Source: an uncultured Christensenella sp.
GTDB taxonomy: Bacteria; Bacillota; Clostridia; Christensenellales; Pumilibacteraceae
Length of the DNA stretch: 64,000 nucleotides
Reading direction: 5' to 3'
NCBI GenBank assembly: GCA_949948895.1
Contig: CATLHE010000010.1
Location: forward strand, 1-64,000
Below, piece after piece: positions 42,946 through 51,500 of this stretch. Made by a program: the position numbers and the translations under genes. The notes beneath the pieces are model-generated. The model searched no databases, was not told where the DNA came from, and saw only the letters and a list, made by a program, of their open reading frames with translations. Every line of letters starts with the position of its first letter. Position 1 is the stretch's first letter.

Positions 42946-44994
42946 ATGAGGGCGAAAAAATGTCTTGCCGCCGCGCTTGCCGCACTTACCGCGTTTTGTT
43001 TTACGGCTTGCGGTCCTGACGATAACGGCGGCGGAGAGAATAACGATCCTGTCGAAGACAACGTTCACTTTGCCGTGAACGGAGATACAGCAACTGTCAG
43101 TTGGGATAAAAAGTCGGGGGCGAGCGGGTATACCGTGGAAAAAAGCCCGTCGCGTTACGGCGAATATGAGTTTGTTGAGTATTTGCCGTCGTCGGCGACC
43201 GAGTTTGAGACGAACGACATATCTTCGTATTATAAGATTTCGGCAATGATGGATGGCGGATTGTCCGTCGAGGTCGGCACGTACGGTTACGAGACCGAGT
43301 TATTCGGTGAAAATACGTACGTATACGCGCCAACCGACGACATGCAAAAGATACAGGAAGATTTTGACGCTTTTTACGAGATGACTTATGATCAGAGCAA
43401 CGGTGTCGCTCGAGGCGAGTTCAGGGAAGATAGGTTTGCCGCGCTGTTCAAAGCGGGCGAGTACGAGATAAGCGCGGACGTCGGATACTATACAGCGCTC
43501 TACGGGTTGGGCAACGTGCCCGACGACGTAGTCTTGGACGGCATGAACGTCACTTCAAACGTGTCGCTGTGCAATTTTTGGCGCACTGCGGAAAACCTCG
43601 CCGTGGACAGCGATATCACTTGGGCAGTGTCACAGGCGACGAGCTTGAGGCGCATACATGCAAAGCACGATCTCGCGCTCTGGAAGGACGACAGTACTTC
43701 GGGCGGGTTTATTGCCGATACCAAAGTAGACGGTGTAGTTTCGTCGGGCTCGCAACAGCAGTTCTTATCGCGCAATTCGGAGTACGGCGGTTGGTCGGGC
43801 TGTGTTTGGAACATGGCATTCGTAGGCGTGGAAGGCAACGGCATACCCGGTAACTCTTGGTCGGGCACGGGCTCTAACTTCACCAATATAGAAACGAGCG
43901 GCGCACTTCGCGAAAAGCCGTTTTTGACCTATGACGATACGCACGGCTATCGCGTTTTCGTGCCGTCCGCAACAAACGGCGCGCGCGGCGTGAGCTGGGC
44001 GGCGCAAGGCGGCACGGCGGGCTCGTACGTTTCTTTAAACGAATTTTATGTAGCGAGAAGCGACAGAGACGACGCTAAAACCATAAACGCGGCGCTTGCT
44101 TCGGGTAAGCATGTGTTGTTTACGGCGGGCATCTATGAAATAGACGAGCCTATCGAAGTTAAGAATGCAGATACGATAATCTTGGGCTTGGGGCTCGCGA
44201 CGCTTCGCGCGTCCTCTAAAAACACCGATACCGTGATGCGCGTAGCCGACGTTGGCGGCGTATGCGTGGGCGGAATACTCTTCGACGCGGGAAAAAGCTC
44301 CGAAACGCTGTTGGAAGTCGGTTCGGCGGAAAGCGCTAAGAGCGCGGGTTCGCCGATAACGCTCAACGATCTGTTTTTCCGCGTGGGCGGTTGGACTTAC
44401 GATCCCGTATCGGTCGGTACGTGCGTGACGATAGGCGCGAACAACGTGATAGGCGATAATCTTTGGATATGGCGCGCCGACCATTCCGCAACGCGTATAC
44501 AATCGACGGGGCTGTTCAAGGGCATAGGCTGGACGCAAAACCCGAGCGACACGGGAATTATCATAGAGGGCGACAACGCCACGTTTTACGGGCTGTTCGT
44601 CGAGCACTTCCTCAAATACCAAACTATCTGGCGAGGTAACGGCGGCAACACGTATTTCTATCAATCGGAATTGCCGTACGACGTGCCGTCGTTCGGCGCA
44701 TGGACGCCGGACGGAACGGCTTGCGGTTATGCGTCGTACTATGTCGATCCGCAGGTGGAAACGCACACGGCACGAGCGCTTGGCGTGTATTCGTACTTGC
44801 GCGACGCGGCGGTAACTCTCGACAGCGGTATAGTCTGTCCGCAAAAGGACGGCGTGAGGTTCGAGCACATGGTAACCGTGTGGCTTAACGGCGTGTCGTC
44901 CTCGGCGGTCAATTCAATCATTAACGGAGCGGGAGATGCGGCTACCAACGGGCACAGAGTATCCGTGCTGGAAGCATACCCGTTGTCGGAGTAA
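42946..44994 (+). CDS. Secreted lipoprotein with right-handed beta-helix, probable polysaccharide-active enzyme
   Basis: A 682-residue protein with a lipoprotein signal peptide (Cys in FTACG, ~residue 22). A fibronectin-III-like domain (~37-110) precedes a long domain with WAVSQATSLRRIHAK, GSQQQFLSRNSEYGGWSGCVWNMAFVGVEG, REKPFL and VEHFLKYQTIWRGNGGNTYFYQSELPYD. I recognise this as the family often labelled adenylyl cyclase or coagulation factor 5/8-type protein in Actinobacteria. It is really a double beta-helix fold reminiscent of GH55 exo-beta-1,3-glucanases, so the cyclase label should not be used. In a locus with GH16 and GH3 enzymes, a beta-glucan-cleaving or -binding role is the best inference. 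GGAGAGG precedes the ATG. Confidence 0.75.
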   Translation: MRAKKCLAAALAALTAFCFTACGPDDNGGGENNDPVEDNVHFAVNGDTATVSWDKKSGASGYTVEKSPSRYGEYEFVEYLPSSATEFETNDISSYYKISAMMDGGLSVEVGTYGYETELFGENTYVYAPTDDMQKIQEDFDAFYEMTYDQSNGVARGEFREDRFAALFKAGEYEISADVGYYTALYGLGNVPDDVVLDGMNVTSNVSLCNFWRTAENLAVDSDITWAVSQATSLRRIHAKHDLALWKDDSTSGGFIADTKVDGVVSSGSQQQFLSRNSEYGGWSGCVWNMAFVGVEGNGIPGNSWSGTGSNFTNIETSGALREKPFLTYDDTHGYRVFVPSATNGARGVSWAAQGGTAGSYVSLNEFYVARSDRDDAKTINAALASGKHVLFTAGIYEIDEPIEVKNADTIILGLGLATLRASSKNTDTVMRVADVGGVCVGGILFDAGKSSETLLEVGSAESAKSAGSPITLNDLFFRVGGWTYDPVSVGTCVTIGANNVIGDNLWIWRADHSATRIQSTGLFKGIGWTQNPSDTGIIIEGDNATFYGLFVEHFLKYQTIWRGNGGNTYFYQSELPYDVPSFGAWTPDGTACGYASYYVDPQVETHTARALGVYSYLRDAAVTLDSGIVCPQKDGVRFEHMVTVWLNGVSSSAVNSIINGAGDAATNGHRVSVLEAYPLSE

Positions 44995-45030
44995 AATTAT
45001 ATAAAATTTTGAAAAATTTGACGAAAACTA

Positions 45031-45059
45031 TTGCAATCGTCGAAAATAAGTGATATATT
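45031..45059 (+). promoter_or_regulatory. Promoter of the GH16 gene
   Basis: TTGCAA (45031-45036), 17-base spacer, TATATT (45054-45059). The predicted start near 45066 gives an unusually long ~200-base structured leader. Confidence 0.7.
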
Positions 45060-45078
45060 ACAGTTAAGCCTGATCGAT

Positions 45079-45092
45079 CCGAAACGTTTCGG
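45079..45092. promoter_or_regulatory. LacI-family-type operator palindrome in the GH16 leader
   Basis: Perfect palindrome CCGAAACGTTTCGG with the central CG typical of LacI/GalR operators, ~13 bases downstream of the predicted start site, where bound repressor would block transcription. It is also the top of a longer inverted repeat (45069-45104, GCCT...AGGC enclosing TCGAT...ATCGA). No LacI-type gene is in the window. Confidence 0.65.
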
Positions 45093-45201
45093 TATCGAAG
45101 AGGCGCACTTTAAAGGCTGAGTGTCTTTGATAAGCGCGAAGCCGACCGAAAAAATATAAACGGTGCGTAGTAATAACGAACGCACAAAGAAGGGTGCCCT
45201 T

Positions 45202-45232
45202 CTTTGTTTACCTATTTCATAGGTAAACAAAG
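45202..45232 (+). promoter_or_regulatory. Perfect 14-bp leader hairpin, mutually exclusive with an upstream hairpin
   Basis: CTTTGTTTACCTAT pairs perfectly with ATAGGTAAACAAAG around a 3-base loop, 30 bases before the GH16 start. The preceding palindrome AAAGAAGGG-TG-CCCTTCTTT (45186-45205) shares CTTT with it, so both cannot form fully together. No T-run follows, so it is more likely a stabiliser or switch than a terminator. Confidence 0.65.
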
Positions 45233-45262
45233 AATCTTATCAAACAACATAAAAGGGAGATC

Positions 45263-46690
45263 ATGAGAAACGATTATTTCAGAAAGGTAATAGTTGGATT
45301 TTTGGTGGCGATACTGGCGCTTGCTTTCTGCGGCTGCGGGGCGTTCGGCTCTAATGACGATAGCAAGCCCGTCGATCCGGCGGTATACATATCGCAATCG
45401 GAAATATCTCTTGCTGTCGGAGACAGCGTCAAGCTTAACGCGGTTTCTACCGACGGGAGCGAAGTGACGTGGGATACGAGCAATGCGGCGGTAGCTACCG
45501 TCGTAGACGGCTTGGTCACGGGCGTTGCCGAAGGTCAGGCGATAATTATGGCGTCAACCGATTCGGTGATGACCGTTTGCACTATAAACGTCAAAGCCGC
45601 CGGCACTTCTCAAAACCCGTCAAACCCGGGCGGTACGCAAAAGCCCGAAACGCTTGTTTTGTCTATTTCGAGTTATAGCTTGGGAATAGGAGACAAAGTA
45701 ACGCTGATAGCGACCTCGTCCGATTCTAACGCTCAAATAATTTGGGATTCTTCCAATAAGACCGTGGCTACGGTGAATAACGGTACGGTGACGGCATTGG
45801 CGGAGGGCAAGACGACTATCACAGCCAACACCGGCACGGCGGTCGCCAGCTGTGAGATAAGAGTAACGCAAAACGTGCCGAGCGGCGCGCAAAAACCGGG
45901 GTACAGCCTTGTATGGAACGATGAGTTCAACGGCACCGCGCTCGATAGAACCAAATGGAATTATCAAGAGGGCATACGCGACATATACCACGAATACGAT
46001 TCGCAGAACTGGAACTGGGGCAATAACGAACAGCAGTATTACACTCAGGACTCCGTCAAAGTGGAGAACGGCTCGCTCGTAATAACCGCCAAGCGTCAGG
46101 AGACCGAAGGCAAGCCGTATAAATCGGGCAGGATACTCACGCGCGATCTTGCGTCTTGGACTTACGGGTACTTCGAAGCGAAAATGAAAACGCCCACGGG
46201 CAACGGTATGTGGCCCGCGTTTTGGATGCTTCCTCAGCCGTCGTCATACGCCAATGTGGAAAACAAGTACGGCGGATGGCCGTACAACGGCGAGATAGAC
46301 ATTATGGAAGCCAAGGGCAGTCGGCTCAATAAGATAGACACGACCTTGCACTTCGGTCCGATCACGGTTGATTCTTGGAGCAGTCAGTATACCACCAAAG
46401 AGACGACGCTCTCTTCCAACACCGACGAGTGGCATACGTATGCCGTAGAGTGGACCGCCGATTACATCGCCTGGATAGTGGACGGCAAGGAAGAAATGCG
46501 CATGGACAGCAGCGCTTGGTATACCCGTTCGCCTGCCGCGACGAGCGATTCCGCGCCGTTCGATCAACCGTTTTACATTCTTTTGAATCTTGCGGTAGGC
46601 GGCATGTACGACGGCGGAGTAGAGCCCGACGCGAGTTTTACGCAAGCCAGCATGTACGTAGATTACGTGCGCGTATACGAAAAGAACTGA
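45263..46690 (+). CDS. Secreted GH16 laminarinase lipoprotein with two Big2 domains
   Basis: A 475-residue lipoprotein (lipobox ending FCGCG, Cys ~28-30). Two bacterial Ig-like Big2 domains (~45-120 and ~130-205; pattern VTWDTSNAAVATVVDGLVTGVAEG) act as spacers. The GH16 domain starts YSLVWNDEFNGTALDRTKWNY. The active-site motif GEIDIMEA carries nucleophile Glu344, Asp346 and acid/base Glu349. W-rich substrate-binding loops (NWNWGNNEQQYYT, GMWPAFWMLP) fit endo-beta-1,3(4)-glucanases that cut laminarin or lichenan at the cell surface. GGGAGA precedes the ATG. The leader carries a LacI-type operator and hairpins, consistent with substrate induction. Confidence 0.95.
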   Translation: MRNDYFRKVIVGFLVAILALAFCGCGAFGSNDDSKPVDPAVYISQSEISLAVGDSVKLNAVSTDGSEVTWDTSNAAVATVVDGLVTGVAEGQAIIMASTDSVMTVCTINVKAAGTSQNPSNPGGTQKPETLVLSISSYSLGIGDKVTLIATSSDSNAQIIWDSSNKTVATVNNGTVTALAEGKTTITANTGTAVASCEIRVTQNVPSGAQKPGYSLVWNDEFNGTALDRTKWNYQEGIRDIYHEYDSQNWNWGNNEQQYYTQDSVKVENGSLVITAKRQETEGKPYKSGRILTRDLASWTYGYFEAKMKTPTGNGMWPAFWMLPQPSSYANVENKYGGWPYNGEIDIMEAKGSRLNKIDTTLHFGPITVDSWSSQYTTKETTLSSNTDEWHTYAVEWTADYIAWIVDGKEEMRMDSSAWYTRSPAATSDSAPFDQPFYILLNLAVGGMYDGGVEPDASFTQASMYVDYVRVYEKN

Positions 46691-46698
46691 TAGATCTC

Positions 46699-46739
46699 GG
46701 TGGATTACTACCTCTGGTAGAACACATAAAAAATGGAGG
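46699..46739 (+). promoter_or_regulatory. Conserved leader hairpin before the first Big2 lipoprotein
   Basis: GGTGGATTACTACC, then CTCTGGTAG and CATAAAAA before GGAGG. The stem ACTACC / GGTAG sits ~35 bases upstream of the start codon. The same arrangement recurs at 52255-52302 before the second Big2 lipoprotein. With no strong promoter close by, it may be an mRNA processing or stabilising element downstream of GH16. Confidence 0.6.
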
Positions 46740-46749
46740 ATGATGAGAA

Positions 46750-48486
46750 ATGAAACGTACCAGACTCGGGAAATTGGGTGCAATAGTTTGCGCATTGCTT
46801 TCTTTTGTGCTTATATTCTCGCTTGCCGCATGCGGCAACAAGGACCAAGGTGATAAAGGCGGAAATTCGCTTACGCTCACAACAAAAACTATCTCCGTCA
46901 AAGAAGGCGGTACCGCCACCGTATCGGTAACGTCGGCTACTTCGGAAGACGTTGTTTGGTCGATCACGCCCGCGACTTTTGCTACCGTCAAGGGCAGCGG
47001 CGCAGGCAACAAGCTTTGCACGATCACGGGCGTAGCTGCAGGCAAGGCGACGCTTACGGCAAAAGCGGGCAATAAATCCGCTACGTGCACCGTAACGGTA
47101 ACCGCCGACTCAGGCGAAGAAACCTTAACGATCAAGCTTGAAGATGAGGCAGTTTCAAAGCTCGATATCGATAAGGGCGACAGCATGACTCTTACTGCTG
47201 TAGCATCTAAAGGCAGTGCGGTTTCTTGGTCGAGCGATAGCGAAGCAGTCACCGTCGAAGACGGCGTTATCACGGCTGTATCGGCAGGTACGGCAAAGAT
47301 CAAGGCAAGCGTAAGCGCCGAGCTTTATGCGGAAGTAGAAGTTACCGTGCTCGAGCCTATAACCATAGGCTTTAATGCGGGAACTCCTGCAGGTTGGTCT
47401 TACTGGGCGGGCGACAGCGATGCAAACGTATCCAAATGCTACTATAAACCCGCCGCAAAAGAGGTGCACATCGTTTACACGGCTACCTACGGCACCGCTT
47501 ACGGCGTACAGATCAAATTCAGCAATAAGTACACGGGCAAAACGCATGATACCGATCTAGTGATCAATGCTCCCGCTGCGGGCAGCGTTACCGTTAACGA
47601 TACCAATCAAGTTTTAGTTAAAGGCGACAATACGATATCCGTAGAGGGTTCTACGGGTAATGCGTTGCAGATCAATTTCGGCAGCGAAGATAACCGCACG
47701 GAAGAAGGTAATACTTATACCGATCTATTTAAGGGCGGTGCGGACGTTCCGCTTGAATTCGTTGTTAAGAATATTTCTTTTGCTTCCGAAGCGATAGAGC
47801 TCGTTGCTCCTTCGTTCGCTTATGACGAGACGGAAAAAACCGTTGCTATCACCGACGAGAGTAATGCTTCCGATAAAGTTCTCAGATACGAACTCGGATT
47901 TTTCGCGAGCGAGACGGCGACCGAAACCTCTGCCGTAGTTACCGTTACCGACGGCAACGCCGTAGATTTCACGACTGTATCGGAAGGTACTTACGTTGTC
48001 AAAATCAGAGCCGTTGGCGGAGCAGATGCCATCGATTCCGATTGGTCGGCAGAAGCCGAAGAAATACAGGTTGTCAATCCCAATACGCCTATCGGCACAG
48101 AGACGACTGAAGATTGGTACTATTGGACGGAAGGTTCTGTAGGAAATACGTATAAAGACGCCGACGGCGCGGTACATATCAATGCGCTCAACGCATCGGC
48201 AAATTCCTATAGCTTCCAGCTTAAAAAGAATTTGACCGCACCTATCACTACCATAAAAATGACCGTTCGCGCCGAAGGCGCCGGTTACTTGGCTTTCGGA
48301 CCCGAGTCCGGCAGTGTGAAAGAAGTGCAGATCGCGGCGGGCGAGGATGTAGAGATCGAATTGACGGGTCTCGATATCAGTGGCACTCTCGTTATTTGCT
48401 TCGGTAACAACGTAAGCAAATGGAGCGGCGCCGAATTGTCCTGTGTCAGCGGCGACGTCGTTTTGAGCAATATCGAGTTGAGCTAA
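46750..48486 (+). CDS. Surface lipoprotein with Big2 repeats and carbohydrate-binding-like domains
   Basis: A 578-residue lipoprotein (signal MKRTRLGKLGAIVCALLSFVLIFSLAACG, lipobox Cys ~28). Two Big2-type Ig domains (~38-118, ~120-202) are followed by a beta-sandwich (~205-345) that looks like a CBM4/9-type carbohydrate-binding module (GWSYWAGDSDANVS...VHIVYTA). A fibronectin-like stretch (~350-450) and a second similar sandwich (DWYYWTEGSVGN) follow. There are no catalytic motifs. It parallels the lipoprotein at 52309 in domain order and leader, so the two are diverged duplicates. Likely role: capturing beta-glucan at the cell surface, a functional counterpart of SusD-like or SGBP proteins (inference). 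Confidence 0.8.
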   Translation: MKRTRLGKLGAIVCALLSFVLIFSLAACGNKDQGDKGGNSLTLTTKTISVKEGGTATVSVTSATSEDVVWSITPATFATVKGSGAGNKLCTITGVAAGKATLTAKAGNKSATCTVTVTADSGEETLTIKLEDEAVSKLDIDKGDSMTLTAVASKGSAVSWSSDSEAVTVEDGVITAVSAGTAKIKASVSAELYAEVEVTVLEPITIGFNAGTPAGWSYWAGDSDANVSKCYYKPAAKEVHIVYTATYGTAYGVQIKFSNKYTGKTHDTDLVINAPAAGSVTVNDTNQVLVKGDNTISVEGSTGNALQINFGSEDNRTEEGNTYTDLFKGGADVPLEFVVKNISFASEAIELVAPSFAYDETEKTVAITDESNASDKVLRYELGFFASETATETSAVVTVTDGNAVDFTTVSEGTYVVKIRAVGGADAIDSDWSAEAEEIQVVNPNTPIGTETTEDWYYWTEGSVGNTYKDADGAVHINALNASANSYSFQLKKNLTAPITTIKMTVRAEGAGYLAFGPESGSVKEVQIAAGEDVEIELTGLDISGTLVICFGNNVSKWSGAELSCVSGDVVLSNIELS

Positions 48487-48508
48487 TCGTTTGCGACGCT
48501 AATCGAGC

Positions 48509-48547
48509 AAGCGGCGGCGGATAATGCCGTCGCCGCTTGACTTTTTA
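48509..48547 (+). terminator. Terminator after the first Big2 lipoprotein
   Basis: AAGCGGCGGCGG / CCGTCGCCGCTT (one mismatch) followed by GACTTTTTATT. Its end overlaps the -35 of the next promoter. Confidence 0.85.
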
Positions 48548-48566
48548 TTACAAAATGCGCTATATT
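48537..48566 (+). promoter_or_regulatory. Promoter of the membrane-anchored GH3 gene
   Basis: TTGACT (48537-48542), 18-base spacer, TATATT (48561-48566). AAGGAG follows before ATG 48599. Confidence 0.65.
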
Positions 48567-48598
48567 GTTATCATCATAACGCAAGGAGAATAGGGTAT

Positions 48599-51500
48599 AT
48601 GTCAAAATCAAAGCGCGGCAGCGGAGTATTTAAACGCAGTAACGCCAAACTTATCGCTTTGCCTATAGTTGCGGTCATTTGCGTAGTAGTTATCGTACTC
48701 GCAAATTACTATCTCAACTATTACAAATCGCTGTTGTATCGCGTGTTCGGCGGCGACGGAGTATCCGTATCGGCATCGGCGACCGAGCTGGTCGAGGCGG
48801 ATAAAGTCGTAAGACGCACGGCTGAAGAAAGTATGGTCTTGTTGTACAACGATCAAGGCTTTTTGCCCAAACGCGACATCAAAAAAGTCAATCTTTTCGG
48901 ATGGGGTTCTACCGACAGCGGTTTCTTGCTTACCGGCGGCGGTAGCGGCGGCGCGACTATACTCGATACCGACCGTAACGGTAACAAGCGCACTAAGCTG
49001 GACCTTAACGACGCATTTAAAGAAGCGGGCATAGAGTACAACACCACGCTGTATAATGCGTACAAAGATTTCAGCTCGTTCGACGCCGACTATCGCAAGA
49101 CGGGCACTACGGGCGCGAACGTTGTCGAAAGCCTTAAAAACCCCGGCGCGAGTTGGTATACGGAAAAGCGTATGACCCAAGCCAAGCAGTATTCCGACGT
49201 TGCGGTGGCTGTTATCAGCCGTTGGGGCGCGGAAAACGCGTCGCATTCGGAGCTTCGCTCGGTCGGCGGATATTCCGACGGAAAGTTCTTGGAACTGACC
49301 AAGGAAGAACTCGCCATGTTCGACGCGCTCGAAGCAAACGGGTTTAACGTAATAGTCGTGCTCAACGTTTGCAACAACATAGAGCTCGGTTTTATCGAAG
49401 ACTACGATTGCATCAAGGCGTGCATTTTTGCGGGTATCCCCGGACAGTCGGGTGCGATAGCTATCCCCGAGATAATAAAAGGTACGGTCAATCCGTCGGG
49501 GCGCATAAGCGACACGCTTCCTTACGATTATCAAACCAACGATCCCACATACGTAAACGCAGTAAAAAGCGGAAACGATATAGTATATCAGGAAGGTATC
49601 TATTTCGGTTATAAGTGGTACGAGACCGCCGACGTCGAGAAATATTTCAACGAAGTGGACAATAGGTTCGGTACGGGCTATGACGGCGTAGTTCAGTTCC
49701 CGTTCGGTTACGGACTGTCGTATACCACTTTCAAATGGACGACCGATTTCTCGAACGTTACTTCTCTTACTGCCGACGGCAAGTATGAAGTAAAAGTAAA
49801 AGTTGAAAACACGGGAAGCGTCGCAGGCCGCGACGTGGTTCAGCTCTACGGTCATGCACCGTACGTGAACGGCAAAGTGGAAAAAGCCGAGCGCGTGCTT
49901 TTGGACTTTGCCAAGACCTCGTTGTTGGAAGCGGGGCAGTCCGAAACCGTGACGCTGTCTTTCTCCGCTTACGATCTCGCGTCGTACGACGAGTATGACA
50001 AAAACGCCAATAATCATACGGGCTACGAGCTCGATGCGGGCGAGTACAGGATAGAGGTAATGCAAAATGCGCACGAGTATAAAAACGCCGAGCCTACCGA
50101 AGGCGATACCGGCGACTATAAGCGCGTAAATCTCGCCTCGGCTATTCTTTTCGACAACGATCCGACGACGGGTAAAAAAGTAGAAAACCTTTTTACGGGC
50201 GCGAACGCTTATGCCGGTTGCCCGATAGACGGCAACAGCAACATTTCGTATCTGTCGCGTGAAGACGGTTTTGCCAACTTCCCGCAAAGCGCGGCGGCGC
50301 GTAGCGGTAATGTCCCTACGCTCGATCAGATAAAAGCGGCGAGCAAGGCGCGCTACGACGAAACCAAAGTAAACGCCAAAGTTCAGTACGGTAAAAATGC
50401 CTCGATGTTCCTTGTGGGTACGAAAAAGTCCGACGGCAATATCGACCGCGTATCGCTCGATACTTTGTCGGGCGAGGGCGATTCCGCCGTTACGCTTTCT
50501 TACAACACTTACATATTGGAATTCCTTATGGAAGATACCGATTCTTCGCTTTGGGAATCTTTCCTCAATCAGGTAACACGTGAGGAGACCAAAAACCTCA
50601 TAGGTAGAGGCGGTTTCCAAACGATAGCGCTTTACAGCTTAGGTAAACCGCGTTGCGTCGATAAAGACGGTCCCGCAGGATTCAATAACAGCGTAGACGA
50701 CGCGCTCGAAGCCAAGAGCGATCAATACACGCTTTTCTGCAGCGAGTCTCTCGCGGGTTGCGGATTCAGCAAAGAGATCGCATACGCGATAGGCGAGGCG
50801 CAGGCAAAGATAGGTAACTCCGTAGGCTTCCAAGGTTGGTACGGTCCGGGTGTAAACCTTCACCGTTCGGTATACAATTCGCGCAACTACGAGTATTACA
50901 GCGAGGATGCCGTACTCAGCGGCAAGCTCGCGGCTGGTACGATTAAGGGCGCGTACGACAACAATATGTACTGCTATCTGAAACACTTTGCTGTTTCCGA
51001 AGCGGGCTTCAACGCCAAAAACCTCAACACTTGGCTTACCGAGCAGTCTTTGCGCGAAAGTTATCTCCGTCCGTTTGAAATAGCCGTTAAAGAGGGCAAA
51101 GCAAACGCCATCATGAGCGCGTTCAATAGAGTTGGCGGCGTTCTTTCCGGTTATAACTATGCGCTTCTTACCGACGTTTTGCGCGATGAATGGGGCTTTA
51201 AAGGCAGCGTTATAACCGACTGGTATATGGGCAACGACGGGTACATGTCCGATTATGAAGCGGGCGTTCTTGCCGGCAACAATTTGTGGCTTGCCGGTAC
51301 CAGCCCCGAAGAGGCTAATATAAACCTTGACGACAAGTATGTGGCTTATGCCGCGCGTCAGTCGGTCAAGGGCATTATGTACACGTTTATAGACACCAAC
51401 CTAACCGCAAGCGATATCAAAATTAATCCAGCGCCGCGTTCGGCTTTGGTTGTCACCGTGTGGGTGCTTATCAACGTAGTGTTCGGATTGGGCATAGCGG

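Noticed and set aside
45066-45200. Lysine riboswitch in the GH16 leader
   Set aside because: The string GAAGAGGCGC resembles the start of an L-box, but the rest of the conserved core is missing, the region is too short, and the downstream gene has no link to lysine.
48608-50620. 670-codon minus-strand open frame opposite the GH3 gene
   Set aside because: The plus-strand product has conserved GH3 motifs throughout. The antisense frame is a composition artefact.
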